Positions 37,572-46,342 of a DNA stretch of 64,000 nt are shown piece after piece (within the stretch, counting starts at the first letter, position 1; every line of letters starts with the position of its first letter). The stretch comes from Duganella aceris (lineage in GTDB: Bacteria; Pseudomonadota; Gammaproteobacteria; Burkholderiales; Burkholderiaceae_D). Under the pieces are notes generated by a model. The model was not told where the DNA came from. It was given only the letters and a program-made list of their open reading frames with translations, and searched no databases. Location: contig NZ_JAADJT010000003.1 of the NCBI RefSeq assembly GCF_011090165.1, positions 434,001-498,000 of the forward strand. The letters are read 5' to 3'. The position numbers were made by a program, and so were the translations under genes.

Positions 37572-38927
37572 CTATTCCTTTGGCACGGTCGTGCTTTCCG
37601 CCGTCGCCGGCGCGTCCGCCAGCGGCGCCGGAATCGGCCCCAGAATGCGCATTTCGCGCTGCGGGAACGGCACCGAGATGTTGTTGTCCTTCAGCGCGCG
37701 CCAGATCGCGCGGTTGACGTCGGAGGTCACGCCGCCGCGGCCGTTCTGCGGATCGTTGATCCAGAAGCTCAGCTGGAGGTCCAGGCCGTCGGCGCCAAAG
37801 CTCAGCAGGGTGCCCGACGGCGGCTTGTCCTTGCGCACGCGCTCGACCGTCAGCGCCGCCTCCTCCAGCAACTTGAGCACGCTGTCGACGTCGCTGTCGT
37901 AGGCCACCGACACCTTGGTCGAAATATTCACCATGCTGCTCGACAGCGACGAATTCTGCACCGCGCCCGACACCAGCATCTCGTTCGGCACGATCGACTC
38001 CATGCCGTCCAGGCCCTGCAGCACCGTGTAGCGGGTGTTGATACGGGTGACGATACCGCTGTACTTGTCGACCGTGATCATGTCGCCGATGGTCAGGCTG
38101 CGGTCCAGCAGGATCACGAAGCCGGACACGTAGTTGCTGGCGATCTTCTGCAAGCCCAGGCCGAGGCCGACGCCGAGCGCGCCGCCGAACACCGACAGCA
38201 CGGTCAGGTCGATCCCCACCAGCGACAGGCTCATCAGCACAGCCACCAGGATCAGCACCGCGCGCGCGGTGCGCGCCACCACCACCCGCAGGTTGGTGTG
38301 CATGCCCTGCACCTTCATCAGCCACTCTTCCATCGCGGCGCCGGCCCACAGCGCCAGCATCAGCAGCACCACCACCGACAGCGTGGCCTGCAGGATGTCG
38401 GCGATCGACACCTTGTACTTGCCGATCGGCAGGATGGTCGCCTCCAGGTATTCGTAGACGTCGAACCACAGGCCGGTGATGTACAGCACGAAGGCCAGCC
38501 ACACCAGCAGCTGGAAGATTTTCTCGAAGGCCAGCATGGTCGGGCTGACCGTGCCGCTGCTGCGCGCGAACACACGGCGCAGCACGTAGAAGGTGAAGCG
38601 GATCACCGCCAGCGAGCCGAAGATCGGCAGCGCCACCTTGATCAGGTTGACGTGGAAGTGATACTTGACCAGCACCAGCCGCGCCAGCGCCAGCAGGCCG
38701 ACCACCGCCAGCGGCGCCAGCACCCGGCCGAAACTCTCGACGCCGAAGCGCATCATGCTGGTATGCGTCTCGTCGCGGCGGCCGAAGCGTTTCTTCAACA
38801 GCCGCGCCAGCGTGAAGCCCAGGATCACCGAGCCGATGATGGCGGCCAGCTGCCACAGCAGGCTGGGGTCGCGGATATCGCCGGTCAGGTCTTCGATCAG
38901 GTTCAGGAGTGGTTGCTGTTGGGCCAT
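37572..38927 (-). CDS. MscS-family mechanosensitive ion channel
   Basis: The 451-residue inner membrane protein has several N-terminal hydrophobic segments (about residues 20-210), a conserved pore helix (GGALGVGLGLGLQKIASNYVSG near residue 240), and the beta domain motif LDRSLTIGDMITV. The C-terminal alpha-beta domain ends in IPFPQRE-like VPFPQREMRILGP. It should release solutes on hypo-osmotic shock. Neighbours are not related. A 92-bp palindrome lies 48 bp before the start codon. Confidence 0.93.
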   Translation of the reverse strand: MAQQQPLLNLIEDLTGDIRDPSLLWQLAAIIGSVILGFTLARLLKKRFGRRDETHTSMMRFGVESFGRVLAPLAVVGLLALARLVLVKYHFHVNLIKVALPIFGSLAVIRFTFYVLRRVFARSSGTVSPTMLAFEKIFQLLVWLAFVLYITGLWFDVYEYLEATILPIGKYKVSIADILQATLSVVVLLMLALWAGAAMEEWLMKVQGMHTNLRVVVARTARAVLILVAVLMSLSLVGIDLTVLSVFGGALGVGLGLGLQKIASNYVSGFVILLDRSLTIGDMITVDKYSGIVTRINTRYTVLQGLDGMESIVPNEMLVSGAVQNSSLSSSMVNISTKVSVAYDSDVDSVLKLLEEAALTVERVRKDKPPSGTLLSFGADGLDLQLSFWINDPQNGRGGVTSDVNRAIWRALKDNNISVPFPQREMRILGPIPAPLADAPATAESTTVPKE

Positions 38928-38974
38928 TGAAATAAATGCTGAGTGACGGAGACGCGTAGATTAACGTAAACAAC

Positions 38975-39066
38975 AGACGGGGTCAGGTCTGACATTCGTA
39001 CACGAGCTCTGCCGTAGCGACCGCTACGGCAGAGCTCGTGTACGAATGTCAGACCTGACCCCGTCT
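38975..39066. repeat. 92-bp palindrome with 45-bp perfect arms, mosaic type
   Basis: Arms 38975-39019 and 39022-39066 are exact reverse complements around a 2-base gap. The arm reads AGAC, box GGGGTCAG, block GTCTGACATTCGTA, core CACGAGCTCTGCCGTAGCG. Box and core are those of the 11485 type, but the 14-nt middle block is different and has no A5/T5 run. It lies 9 bp after the stop of the methyltransferase gene and upstream of the MscS gene, both on the minus strand. Confidence 0.93.
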
Positions 39067-39075
39067 TTGGGCCGA

Positions 39076-40380
39076 TTATTCCTCGACCGCTTCGTCTTCG
39101 TCCTTGACGACGACTTTCTTGGCCATCGGCTTGCGCTCGAACACGGCGGCGAAGAAGCCGTCGGTCTGGTGCTTGTGCGGCAGCAGCTTCAGGTAGTCGC
39201 CCATCTCCAGATCGATCTTCTGCTCGGCCAGCACTTTGCTCATCGGCACCAGATCGAAGTCCGGATGCGTGTCGAGGAATTGCTTGGCGATGAAGTCGTT
39301 CTCGTCGTCGAGGAAACTGCAGGTGGCGTAGACCAGGCGGCCGCCGCCCTTCAGCAGACGCGCCGCGCCGTCCAGGATCGCGGCCTGCTTGACTTGCAGT
39401 TCGCCGATCGAGTCCGGCTTCTGGCGCCACTTGACGTCCGGATTGCGGCGCAAGGTGCCCAGGCCCGAGCACGGCGCGTCGACCAGCACGCGGTCGATCT
39501 TGCCGGCCAGGCGCTTGATCTTGGCGTCGCGCTCGTGCGCGATCTGCACCGGATGCACGTTCGACAGGCCGCTGCGCGCCAGCCGCGGCTTCAGCTTGGC
39601 CAGGCGCTTCTCGGACACGTCGAACGCGTACAGGCGGCCGGTGTTGCGCATGATCGCGCCCAGCGCCAGCGTCTTGCCGCCGGCGCCGGCGCAGAAGTCG
39701 ACCACCATCTCGCCGCGCTTGGCGCCGACGATGGCGGACAGCACCTGGCTGCCCTCGTCCTGCACTTCGATCGCGCCGCTTTTGAACAGCGGCAGGTTTT
39801 GCAGCGCCGGCTTTTGCAGCACGCGCAGGCCCAGCGGGGAGAACGGCGTCGGCGTGCTGCGGATCGGCGCCAGCGCCAGTTCCTCGGCCACCGCTTCGCG
39901 CGTCGCCTTCATGCTGTTGACGCGCAGGTCCAGCGGCGCCGGGGTGTTGACGCCGTCGGCCAGCAGCAGCGTTTCCTCTTCGCCCATCTGCTCGACCAGC
40001 TTGTCGAACAGCCACTTCGGCATGTTGGAGCGCATCGACTTGTGCATCACCTTGCGGTCGATCGCCAGGATGCGCTCGACCCACGCCACTTCTTCCTCGC
40101 TCAGGCCGCCCAGCGACTCGACGCCGACCGCGTCGGCCATGCCGAGCAGGGTCAGGCGGCGCATGGTGGCGCCGCCGCCGGCTTCCGAGAAATCGGTGTA
40201 GAACGATTTATTGCGCAGCACGTTGTAGATGCACTCGGCGATGCCGCCGCGTTCGCGGCCGCCCAGGCGTGGATGGTCTTTGAAATAGCGCGACAGGGTG
40301 GTGTCGGCCGGCGCGGCAAAGCGCAAAATCTCGCGCAACACTTCTTCGGCGTTGGCGAGTATCGCTGGTGGCAATCTCAT
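39076..40380 (-). CDS. RsmB/NOP-family RNA 5-methylcytosine methyltransferase
   Basis: The 434-residue SAM-dependent enzyme has motif I VVDFCAGAGGKTLALGAIM, motif IV DAPCSGLGTLRRNPD and motif VI YATCSFLDDEN. The two cysteines in PCS and TCS are the m5C catalytic pair. The N-terminal helical region resembles the NusB-like part of RsmB, but the classical rsmB is usually beside fmt, so the rRNA or tRNA target here is not certain. It follows purN by 18 bp, a common betaproteobacterial pair, and ends in a Lys/Glu-rich tail. Confidence 0.92.
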   Translation of the reverse strand: MRLPPAILANAEEVLREILRFAAPADTTLSRYFKDHPRLGGRERGGIAECIYNVLRNKSFYTDFSEAGGGATMRRLTLLGMADAVGVESLGGLSEEEVAWVERILAIDRKVMHKSMRSNMPKWLFDKLVEQMGEEETLLLADGVNTPAPLDLRVNSMKATREAVAEELALAPIRSTPTPFSPLGLRVLQKPALQNLPLFKSGAIEVQDEGSQVLSAIVGAKRGEMVVDFCAGAGGKTLALGAIMRNTGRLYAFDVSEKRLAKLKPRLARSGLSNVHPVQIAHERDAKIKRLAGKIDRVLVDAPCSGLGTLRRNPDVKWRQKPDSIGELQVKQAAILDGAARLLKGGGRLVYATCSFLDDENDFIAKQFLDTHPDFDLVPMSKVLAEQKIDLEMGDYLKLLPHKHQTDGFFAAVFERKPMAKKVVVKDEDEAVEE

Positions 40381-40398
40381 GGAATTCCTTGGTTAGTT

Positions 40399-41010
40399 TT
40401 ACTTTGTGTGGTCCACGTGGACCGCGCCCTGCGCTATCGTCAACCTGCCTTCGACAAACCAGCGCACCGCGCGCGGGTAGATGACATGTTCCTGCTCCAG
40501 CACGCGGGCGGACAGGGTTTCGACCGTATCGTCGGGCAACACGGGCACGGCGGCTTGCAACACCATCGGTCCGTGATCGAGTTCGGCCGTTACGAAATGC
40601 ACCGTCGCGCCATGCTCCGCCACGCCGGCGGCCAGCGCCTGCGCGTGCGTCGCCAGGCCCGGAAACAGCGGCAGCAGCGATGGATGGATATTGAGCAGGC
40701 GGCCGGCGTAGTGCGCGACAAACTGCTCCGTCAAAATCCGCATGAACCCCGCCAGCACCACCAGATCGGGCGCGTAACCGTCGATGACGGTTTGCAGCGC
40801 GGCGTCGAACTCGGCGCGGCTGGCATAGTCTTTATTGGCAACAACAGCCGTCTTGATTCCCTGCGCGGCGGCGTACGCCAGCCCGGAGGCGTCGGCGCGG
40901 TTGCTGATGACGGCGACCACGCGGGCCGGCCATTGCTCGGCTTTTGCCGCCTGCACCAGCGCTTCCATGTTGCTGCCGCGACCGGAAATAAGAATGACGA
41001 TGTTTTTCAT
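40399..41010 (-). CDS. purN: Phosphoribosylglycinamide formyltransferase
   Basis: The 203-residue enzyme formylates GAR with 10-formyl-THF in purine synthesis. Motifs are VILISGRGSNMEALV, the folate region NIHPSLLPLFPG and the catalytic ELDHGPMVLQAAV. The start at 41010 (MKNIVILISG) fits the family. It leads the purN-methyltransferase pair. Confidence 0.97.
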   Translation of the reverse strand: MKNIVILISGRGSNMEALVQAAKAEQWPARVVAVISNRADASGLAYAAAQGIKTAVVANKDYASRAEFDAALQTVIDGYAPDLVVLAGFMRILTEQFVAHYAGRLLNIHPSLLPLFPGLATHAQALAAGVAEHGATVHFVTAELDHGPMVLQAAVPVLPDDTVETLSARVLEQEHVIYPRAVRWFVEGRLTIAQGAVHVDHTK

Positions 41011-41133
41011 AGCCCGGCATTGTACCTTGTCCACAGGCACAGGACCATAAAAAGGCAAGAATTGTTGCAATGCAGCAGGCGCCGCCGGGGCGCGATCAGC
41101 CCGCTCCGGCGCGGCTGCGGGAGGGGATCCGGC

Positions 41134-41532
41134 TTACTCGAAGGAGTAAAACACCCGGAATGGAACTTTTTTGTCGGCCCAGTAATCGGCGGCGTCGCGG
41201 AAGACGTCGAGCAGGGTTTCCCGTGCTTCCTTGTCAAATTTTTGGGTATTCGGCAATTGCTCCAGCACCACCAGGAAACCGGTCTGCGTGCCGGCCTTGA
41301 ACATGGTCTCGGTCAGGGTTTCCCGCAGTCCGTCGAAATTCTTGCCTATTCCTTTGGGAAACTGGAACGATTCCGCGATGATGCCCAACACTTGCTGCTT
41401 GGTGGCGCCGGCGATGCAGTGCGCGTACAGGAAGTGGTGTTCCAGCCGGGCCGCCTCCTCCTGCAACTCCACCACGCGGAAGGCGCGGATCGATTGCACG
41501 AGGTTGGGTGGCACGGTCATCAGCAAACTCAT
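41134..41532 (-). CDS. Barstar-like protein
   Basis: The 132-residue protein shows the barstar core in ESFQFPKGIGKNFDGLRETL, followed by LVVLEQLPNTQKFDKEARET. Barstars are cytoplasmic inhibitors of secreted barnase-type ribonucleases. No ribonuclease gene is next to it, so its partner is unknown. The start at 41532 (MSLLMTVPPNLVQS) has GAGGGAAA upstream. The long N-terminal extension before the barstar fold (about 55 residues, helical) is not part of the classic inhibitor. Confidence 0.8.
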   Translation of the reverse strand: MSLLMTVPPNLVQSIRAFRVVELQEEAARLEHHFLYAHCIAGATKQQVLGIIAESFQFPKGIGKNFDGLRETLTETMFKAGTQTGFLVVLEQLPNTQKFDKEARETLLDVFRDAADYWADKKVPFRVFYSFE

Positions 41533-41972
41533 GTTTCCCTCAATTTGACCTGGCATGTACGGTGTGTCCACTTTACTGTCGGGAGTGCCTATTTTGTGAA
41601 TTAATGAGTAAATAATTTGAGCACCTGTCCACTTTACACGGCGGCTGGTCTGCGCGCGCCATGGCTGATTCAATGTCTTTCGTCGAATCCCATACGCATA
41701 TTAGGGTAACGTGTTGTTCCTTCCAGATCAACACGAATGTGATGCCTAGCGCAATATTTGTTAAAAACAGAAGTTTTTTGCCGGGTTTTAGGGGCCAAAT
41801 GGGCACATTTCGCCCCTGCGTAAGGGCGGCGACCCGAAACCGGCGCGCCTGTTACAATTTGTTGCTACAGATACCTGATATGCACTAGTGTCGCGCAAGG
41901 CGCGGCATTACTATACATAGCATGCAATATCAGAATCCCTGATAAGACACCCTGAACGAGACGAGGTACCAA
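41533..41972. other. 440-bp intergenic region, AT-richer than surroundings
   Basis: No convincing gene. The 12-base sequence TGTCCACTTTAC occurs at 41565-41576 and again at 41626-41637. A frame on the minus strand from GTG 41806 to 41573 encodes 77 residues with one hydrophobic stretch (LLFLTNIALGITFVLIW) behind an AGGGG motif, but it has unlike-gene codon use and no known relative. The part nearest 41973 should hold the promoter of the glycine-zipper gene; TATACA at 41913-41918 is a possible -10. Confidence 0.4.
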
Positions 41973-42488
41973 ATGAACTTGCAAGCCAAACTGATCGCAT
42001 CCGTACTTTGCGTAAGCGCCCTGCCTTTCGCCCAGGCCGCCGATTTTGAAGATTTCGGCCGTGTGGTGCGCGTCACGCCGCAGGTGGAACAAATCAATCG
42101 TCCGCGCCAGGAGTGCCGCACCGAAGTGGTCCAGGTGCAGCAACCGGCGCCACAGCGCGGCGTCGGCGGCGCCATCCTGGGCGGCCTGGTCGGCGGCCTG
42201 GCCGGTAACCAGGTCGGCGGCGGCTCCGGCCGTTCGGTGGCCACCGCCGCCGGCGCCATCGCCGGCGCGCTGGTCGGCGACCGCGTCGACAACGCCAACC
42301 TGCCGAACAGCGGCGGCGTGCAGGACCAGCAGGTCAAGCAGTGCCGCACCGTCGATCATTGGGAATCGCGCACCTCCGGCTATGAAGTCACCTACGACTA
42401 TCGCGGCCGCAACTACACCAGCGTGATGTCCTACGATCCGGGCGAGCGCGTCAAACTGCGCGTGGTGGTCGAACCGGCGCAACGCTGA
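41973..42488 (+). CDS. Glycine-zipper envelope protein
   Basis: The 171-residue protein has a signal peptide (cleavage after AQA at about residue 22). A glycine-zipper 2TM region lies at about residues 60-110 (GGVGGAILGG-like GAILGGLVGGLAGNQVGGGS and AGAIAGALVGDRV). The C-terminal part is beta-rich, with two cysteines (QCRTVDHW, ECRTEV). Proteins of this type (YmgG, SlyB-like) sit in the envelope and affect membrane integrity. The gene is single, with ACGAGACGAGG upstream. Confidence 0.85.
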   Translation: MNLQAKLIASVLCVSALPFAQAADFEDFGRVVRVTPQVEQINRPRQECRTEVVQVQQPAPQRGVGGAILGGLVGGLAGNQVGGGSGRSVATAAGAIAGALVGDRVDNANLPNSGGVQDQQVKQCRTVDHWESRTSGYEVTYDYRGRNYTSVMSYDPGERVKLRVVVEPAQR

Positions 42489-42606
42489 TCCTTCCCCTCC
42501 CTCCCCAGCAATGCCGGTCCCGCGACCGGCATTGTCGTTTTCCGGCTTGCTTTGCCGCAAGGCATCGCGGGATAATGCCGGTTCATCCCCTGTCGCCCGC
42601 CTCCCC

Positions 42607-43398
42607 ATGCTGATCAAAAGAAAATCCATCGAAAAAGAAGAATCCTCGCGTCCGGCCTCGACCCCGGCGCCGCGCAAGCCGAAGTACGCGCCGGTGACGC
42701 TGTCGGAACAGGACGGCGTGCGCTATCTGCATTTCGGCACCGAGTGGGTGCAGGGCGCGATGCGCATCCGCAAGCCGAACTGGCCGGAGCTGGAGTACGC
42801 GCAGCAGATGATGACCTGGATGCTGTGGCAGCCGCAGCCGAAGCACATCGCCCAGCTGGGCCTGGGCACGGCGACGCTGACCAAGTACTGCTACGTCACC
42901 TTCCCCGAGGCGGCGGTGACGGCGGTCGAGCTGAACCCGTCGGTGATCGCGATCTGCGCCTCGATGTTCAAGCTGCCGGCCAACGACGCGCGCCTGCGCG
43001 TGCTGGAGATGGACGCGCTCGACTTCGTCAACGACCCGGCCAACGCCGGCGCGCTGGACGTGCTGCAGGTCGACCTGTACGACGCCACCGCGCGCGGCCC
43101 GGTGCTCGACAGCGCCGAGTTCTACCAGTCCTGCAACGCCTGCCTGGTCGACGACGGCATCATGACGGTCAACCTGTTCGGCGACCATCCCAGCTACGCG
43201 CGCAACATCAAGGCGATCAAGTTCGCGTTCGAGCAAGTCATTTGCCTGCCGCAGGTGCATGATGGTAACGTGGTCGCGATCGCGTTCAAGCGCAAGCGTC
43301 CGGTCGACCTGGAGGCGCTGGCCGCGCGCGCGGCGCAGATCGTCACCGACACCAAACTGCCGGCCAAGTCCTGGGTCAAAGGGATCGCCGCGACGTAG
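42607..43398 (+). CDS. Spermidine synthase-like methyltransferase-fold protein
   Basis: The 263-residue protein has the aminopropyltransferase-type fold: HIAQLGLGTATLTKYCYVTF, the acidic ribose-binding VTAVELNPSVIAI, and DVLQVDLYDATARGPVLDS. Polyamine-binding residues of true spermidine synthases are only partly kept, so the substrate is uncertain. The N-terminal 40 residues are Lys/Glu/Pro-rich. It is followed after 26 bp by the secretion ATPase gene in the same direction; the pair may be co-transcribed. Confidence 0.85.
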   Translation: MLIKRKSIEKEESSRPASTPAPRKPKYAPVTLSEQDGVRYLHFGTEWVQGAMRIRKPNWPELEYAQQMMTWMLWQPQPKHIAQLGLGTATLTKYCYVTFPEAAVTAVELNPSVIAICASMFKLPANDARLRVLEMDALDFVNDPANAGALDVLQVDLYDATARGPVLDSAEFYQSCNACLVDDGIMTVNLFGDHPSYARNIKAIKFAFEQVICLPQVHDGNVVAIAFKRKRPVDLEALAARAAQIVTDTKLPAKSWVKGIAAT

Positions 43399-43424
43399 CA
43401 TCTTTTTTGAAAGTGGCCGCACCG

Positions 43425-45233
43425 ATGTCAGCAAACCCGGCAAGCACGCCCGCGCCCCACGCCGCGCCGCTCGACCTGCACCAGATCTACAGCTGGCTGC
43501 TGGCCGACGGCATGATCCGCAAGGCCGAGGTCAAGGACCTGTACGCGCAAAGCCAGGCGATCCTGAAGAACGCCGCCGGCGCCATGCATCCGCTGTGCGC
43601 GGTGGCGCACGGCAAGCTGCTGTCGGCCAAGCCGCCGCACAAGCTGCTGACGCTGGACGCGCTGTGCGAATGGCTGGCGGCCCGGGTCGGCCTGGCCTTC
43701 ATCCGCATCGATCCGCTGAAGATCGACTTCACCAAGGTGGCCGATGTGATGTCGGCCAGCTACGCGGCGCGCTTCAACATCCTGCCGGTGGAGCTGACCG
43801 GCGACACGCTGGTGGTGGCCACCGCCGATCCGTACTCGGTCGAATGGGAGGCCGAGATCGCCAAGATATCGCGCCGCGCGATCCGCCGCGTGATCGCCAA
43901 CCCGCTCGACATCGCGCAGTACACGACGCAATTCTTCAGCCTGGCCAAGTCGATCAAGAAGGCCAACAAATCCAACGGCAACGACCTGGCGCTGCGCAAC
44001 AACTTCGAGCAGCTGGTGGAGTTGGGCAAGACCAACAAGCAGGTCGACGCCAACGACCAGCACGTGATCAACATCGTCGACTGGCTGTGGCAATACGCGT
44101 TCGAGCAGCGCGCCTCCGACATCCACCTCGAACCCAAGCGCGACATGGCGGCGATCCGCTTCCGCATCGACGGCGTGCTGCACCAGGTGTACCAGGTGCC
44201 GGCGGTGGTGATGATCGCGATGACCGCGCGCATCAAGCTGCTGGGACGGATGGACGTGATCGAGAAGCGCCGGCCGCAGGACGGCCGCATCAAGACCCGC
44301 ACCGCCGGCGGCCAGGAAGTCGAGCTGCGCCTGTCGACACTGCCGACCGCGTTCGGCGAAAAGCTGGTGATGCGCATCTTCGATCCCGACGTGGTGGTCA
44401 AGACGCTGCCGGAGCTGGGCTTCCCGCTCGACGACGCGCAACGCTGGGACGCGCTGACGCAACGCCCGCACGGCATCATCCTGGTCACCGGGCCGACCGG
44501 CTCCGGCAAGACCACCACGCTGTACACCACGCTCAAGGCGCTGGCGACGTCGGAGGTCAACGTCTGCACGGTGGAGGATCCGATCGAGATGGTCGAGCCG
44601 GCCTTCAACCAGATGCAGGTGCAGGCCAGCATCGACCTGTCGTTCGCCGACGGCGTGCGCGCGCTGATGCGGCAGGATCCGGACATCATCATGGTCGGCG
44701 AGATCCGCGACCTGGCCACCGCCGAGATGGCGATCCAGGCCGCGCTGACCGGCCACCTGGTGCTGTCGACCTTGCACACCAACGACGCGCCGTCGGCGGT
44801 GATGCGGCTGCTGGAACTGGGCGTGCCCTACTACCTGCTGGAGGCGACGCTGATCGGCATCATGGCGCAGCGCCTGGTGCGCACGCTGTGCCCCGACTGC
44901 AAGGCCGAGGGCGACGAACTGAGCGACGAAATCTGGCACAGCCTGGGCGGCATGTGGCAGCTGCCCAAGCCGGACAAGGTGTACCGCCCGGTCGGCTGTC
45001 CCGAGTGCCGCCAGACCGGCTATCGCGGCCGCACCGGCATCTATGAATTGCTGACCGTGACCGAGGCCTTCAGCGAGCAGGTGCGCGAGGAGACCGACAT
45101 CCAGGCGCTGCGGCGCCAGAGCGTGGCCGACGGCATGAAGCCGCTGCGCATCGCCGGCGCGATGAAGATCCAGGAAGGCGTCACCACCGCCGACGAAGTG
45201 TTGAAGGTGACGGCGGCCTTGGGAATGAAATAA
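43425..45233 (+). CDS. Type II secretion / type IV pilus assembly ATPase (GspE/PilB family)
   Basis: The 602-residue ATPase has an N-terminal MshEN-like domain (about 1-180). The core includes ASDIHLEPKRDMAAIRFRID, Walker A GPTGSGKTTTLYTTL, Asp box TVEDPIEM, Walker B QDPDIIMVGEIRD and a His box LSTLHTND. A zinc tetracysteine (LCPDCK and CPECRQTGYRGRTG) lies near residue 495-530, as in PilB/GspE. It should drive pilus or pseudopilus assembly at the inner membrane. No other pilus or secretion genes are adjacent, so it is an orphan. The start at 43425 is chosen; a TTG at 43407 is in frame. Confidence 0.92.
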   Translation: MSANPASTPAPHAAPLDLHQIYSWLLADGMIRKAEVKDLYAQSQAILKNAAGAMHPLCAVAHGKLLSAKPPHKLLTLDALCEWLAARVGLAFIRIDPLKIDFTKVADVMSASYAARFNILPVELTGDTLVVATADPYSVEWEAEIAKISRRAIRRVIANPLDIAQYTTQFFSLAKSIKKANKSNGNDLALRNNFEQLVELGKTNKQVDANDQHVINIVDWLWQYAFEQRASDIHLEPKRDMAAIRFRIDGVLHQVYQVPAVVMIAMTARIKLLGRMDVIEKRRPQDGRIKTRTAGGQEVELRLSTLPTAFGEKLVMRIFDPDVVVKTLPELGFPLDDAQRWDALTQRPHGIILVTGPTGSGKTTTLYTTLKALATSEVNVCTVEDPIEMVEPAFNQMQVQASIDLSFADGVRALMRQDPDIIMVGEIRDLATAEMAIQAALTGHLVLSTLHTNDAPSAVMRLLELGVPYYLLEATLIGIMAQRLVRTLCPDCKAEGDELSDEIWHSLGGMWQLPKPDKVYRPVGCPECRQTGYRGRTGIYELLTVTEAFSEQVREETDIQALRRQSVADGMKPLRIAGAMKIQEGVTTADEVLKVTAALGMK

Positions 45234-45252
45234 ATTGTTTTAACAAAACCCT

Positions 45253-45280
45253 TTGCAGTTGGCGGCCGCCTGTATATAAT
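45253..45280 (+). promoter_or_regulatory. Sigma-70 promoter of tRNA-Lys
   Basis: TTGCAG (45253-45258) and a perfect TATAAT (45275-45280) are 16 bases apart. Transcription should start a few bases before the tRNA. Confidence 0.7.
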
Positions 45281-45294
45281 ACGGCCTCTTTCGG

Positions 45295-45370
45295 GGGTCG
45301 TTAGCTCAGCTGGTAGAGCAGCGGACTTTTAATCCGTTGGTCGCAGGTTCGAATCCCGCACGGCCTACCA
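45295..45370 (+). tRNA. tRNA-Lys (UUU)
   Basis: A 76-nt cloverleaf with encoded CCA. The anticodon loop CTTTTAA carries TTT. D-loop TTAGCTCAGCTGGTAGAGCA and T-arm GGTTCGAATCC are standard. The first pair of the acceptor stem is a G-T wobble. Confidence 0.97.
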
Positions 45371-45393
45371 CCGAATTCAAGCAGTAGAAAACG

Positions 45394-45420
45394 AGGCTTC
45401 CATCAGGAAGCCTTTTTTTT
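45394..45420 (+). terminator. Terminator of tRNA-Lys
   Basis: AGGCTTCC and GGAAGCCT pair around an ATCA loop, followed by eight T. Confidence 0.9.
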
Positions 45421-45484
45421 CGTCCAGGCATTTGGTGTAAGCTAGCGCAAACAGCGCACAGCGCGGGACCTTAGAGGACGACAC

Positions 45485-46255
45485 ATGGGCGGTTGGTACA
45501 GCGGATGGATCTGGCTGCTTGGCGCCGCCTGCTGCCTTCCGTCGCTCGCGGCCGAACCGGTGCGCCTGCGCACCGCCGCCCAGGAAGGCACCGAACCCAA
45601 ATTCATCGCCGCCGGCAAGGACGCCATCGTCGGCCTGTGCATCGACCTGATGCGCGCGGTCGAACAGCTCGATCCGGGCCTGCGCTTCGTCGGCGACCAG
45701 AGCTGGAAGCCGCTGGTGCGCGCCTACTCCGAACTGGCCACCGGCCACGAAGACGTGCAATGCGCGGTGCAGCGCAACCCCGAGCGCGAACAGCGCTTCC
45801 GCTTCATCGGCCCGTCGCTGTACACCATCGAATACCAGTTCCTGGCGCGCGCCAACGACAACGTGGTGATCCGCAACTGGGACGACGTGCGCGCGCTCGG
45901 TCCCAACGACGGCGTGGTGCTGATCAACCGCGGCTTCGCGGCCGGCGATATCCTGGCCGCGCTGGGCGGCATCGAGGTCGACGCCAGCTCCACCAATCCG
46001 CAACTGAACCTGCAAAAGCTGATCGCCGGACGCGGCCGCCTGTACTTCCATCGCGGCCCAGGCCTGCAGAAGCTGCTGGAGCGCAGCGGCACCGCCGACA
46101 AGGTCAGGATCCTGCCGCAGGTGATGTACAGCGCCCGGCTGTACTTCGCCACCAGCCGCCAGCTCGACAGCCGCGTCGTCGAGCGGCTGGAAAAGGCGCT
46201 GTTCCAGCTGGAGAAAAAAGGCGAGCTGGAACGGCTGATGCACAAGTGGGACTGA
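45485..46255 (+). CDS. Periplasmic solute-binding protein, SBP family 3 (copy 1)
   Basis: The 256-residue protein has a signal peptide (cleavage after SLAA at about residue 22). The mature part begins VRLRTAAQEGTEPKFIAAGK and has LCIDLMRAVEQLDPGLRFVG, typical of family-3 amino acid binding proteins. It is closely related to the next gene along its whole length (for example NLQKLIAGRGR and ILPQVMYS in both). No permease or ATPase lies nearby, so it may bind ligands for a sensor or a remote transporter. It sits 65 bp after the tRNA-Lys terminator. Confidence 0.88.
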   Translation: MGGWYSGWIWLLGAACCLPSLAAEPVRLRTAAQEGTEPKFIAAGKDAIVGLCIDLMRAVEQLDPGLRFVGDQSWKPLVRAYSELATGHEDVQCAVQRNPEREQRFRFIGPSLYTIEYQFLARANDNVVIRNWDDVRALGPNDGVVLINRGFAAGDILAALGGIEVDASSTNPQLNLQKLIAGRGRLYFHRGPGLQKLLERSGTADKVRILPQVMYSARLYFATSRQLDSRVVERLEKALFQLEKKGELERLMHKWD

Positions 46256-46342
46256 GCGCAGGCGTTACAATGTGTGAGAATTGGCGCATTCAGGACTGCT
46301 AAACTGCTTTCATTAACATTGCTCAAAAACAACCACATCGCC

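Noticed and set aside
39046..41604. An 852-codon open frame on the plus strand across the methyltransferase, purN and barstar genes
   Set aside because: It runs antisense to three well supported genes and has shadow-type composition.
41573..41806. 77-residue minus-strand frame with a membrane stretch and GTG start
   Set aside because: Good ribosome-like site, but codon use and the C-terminal part are unlike a gene; kept only as a note in the intergenic entry.
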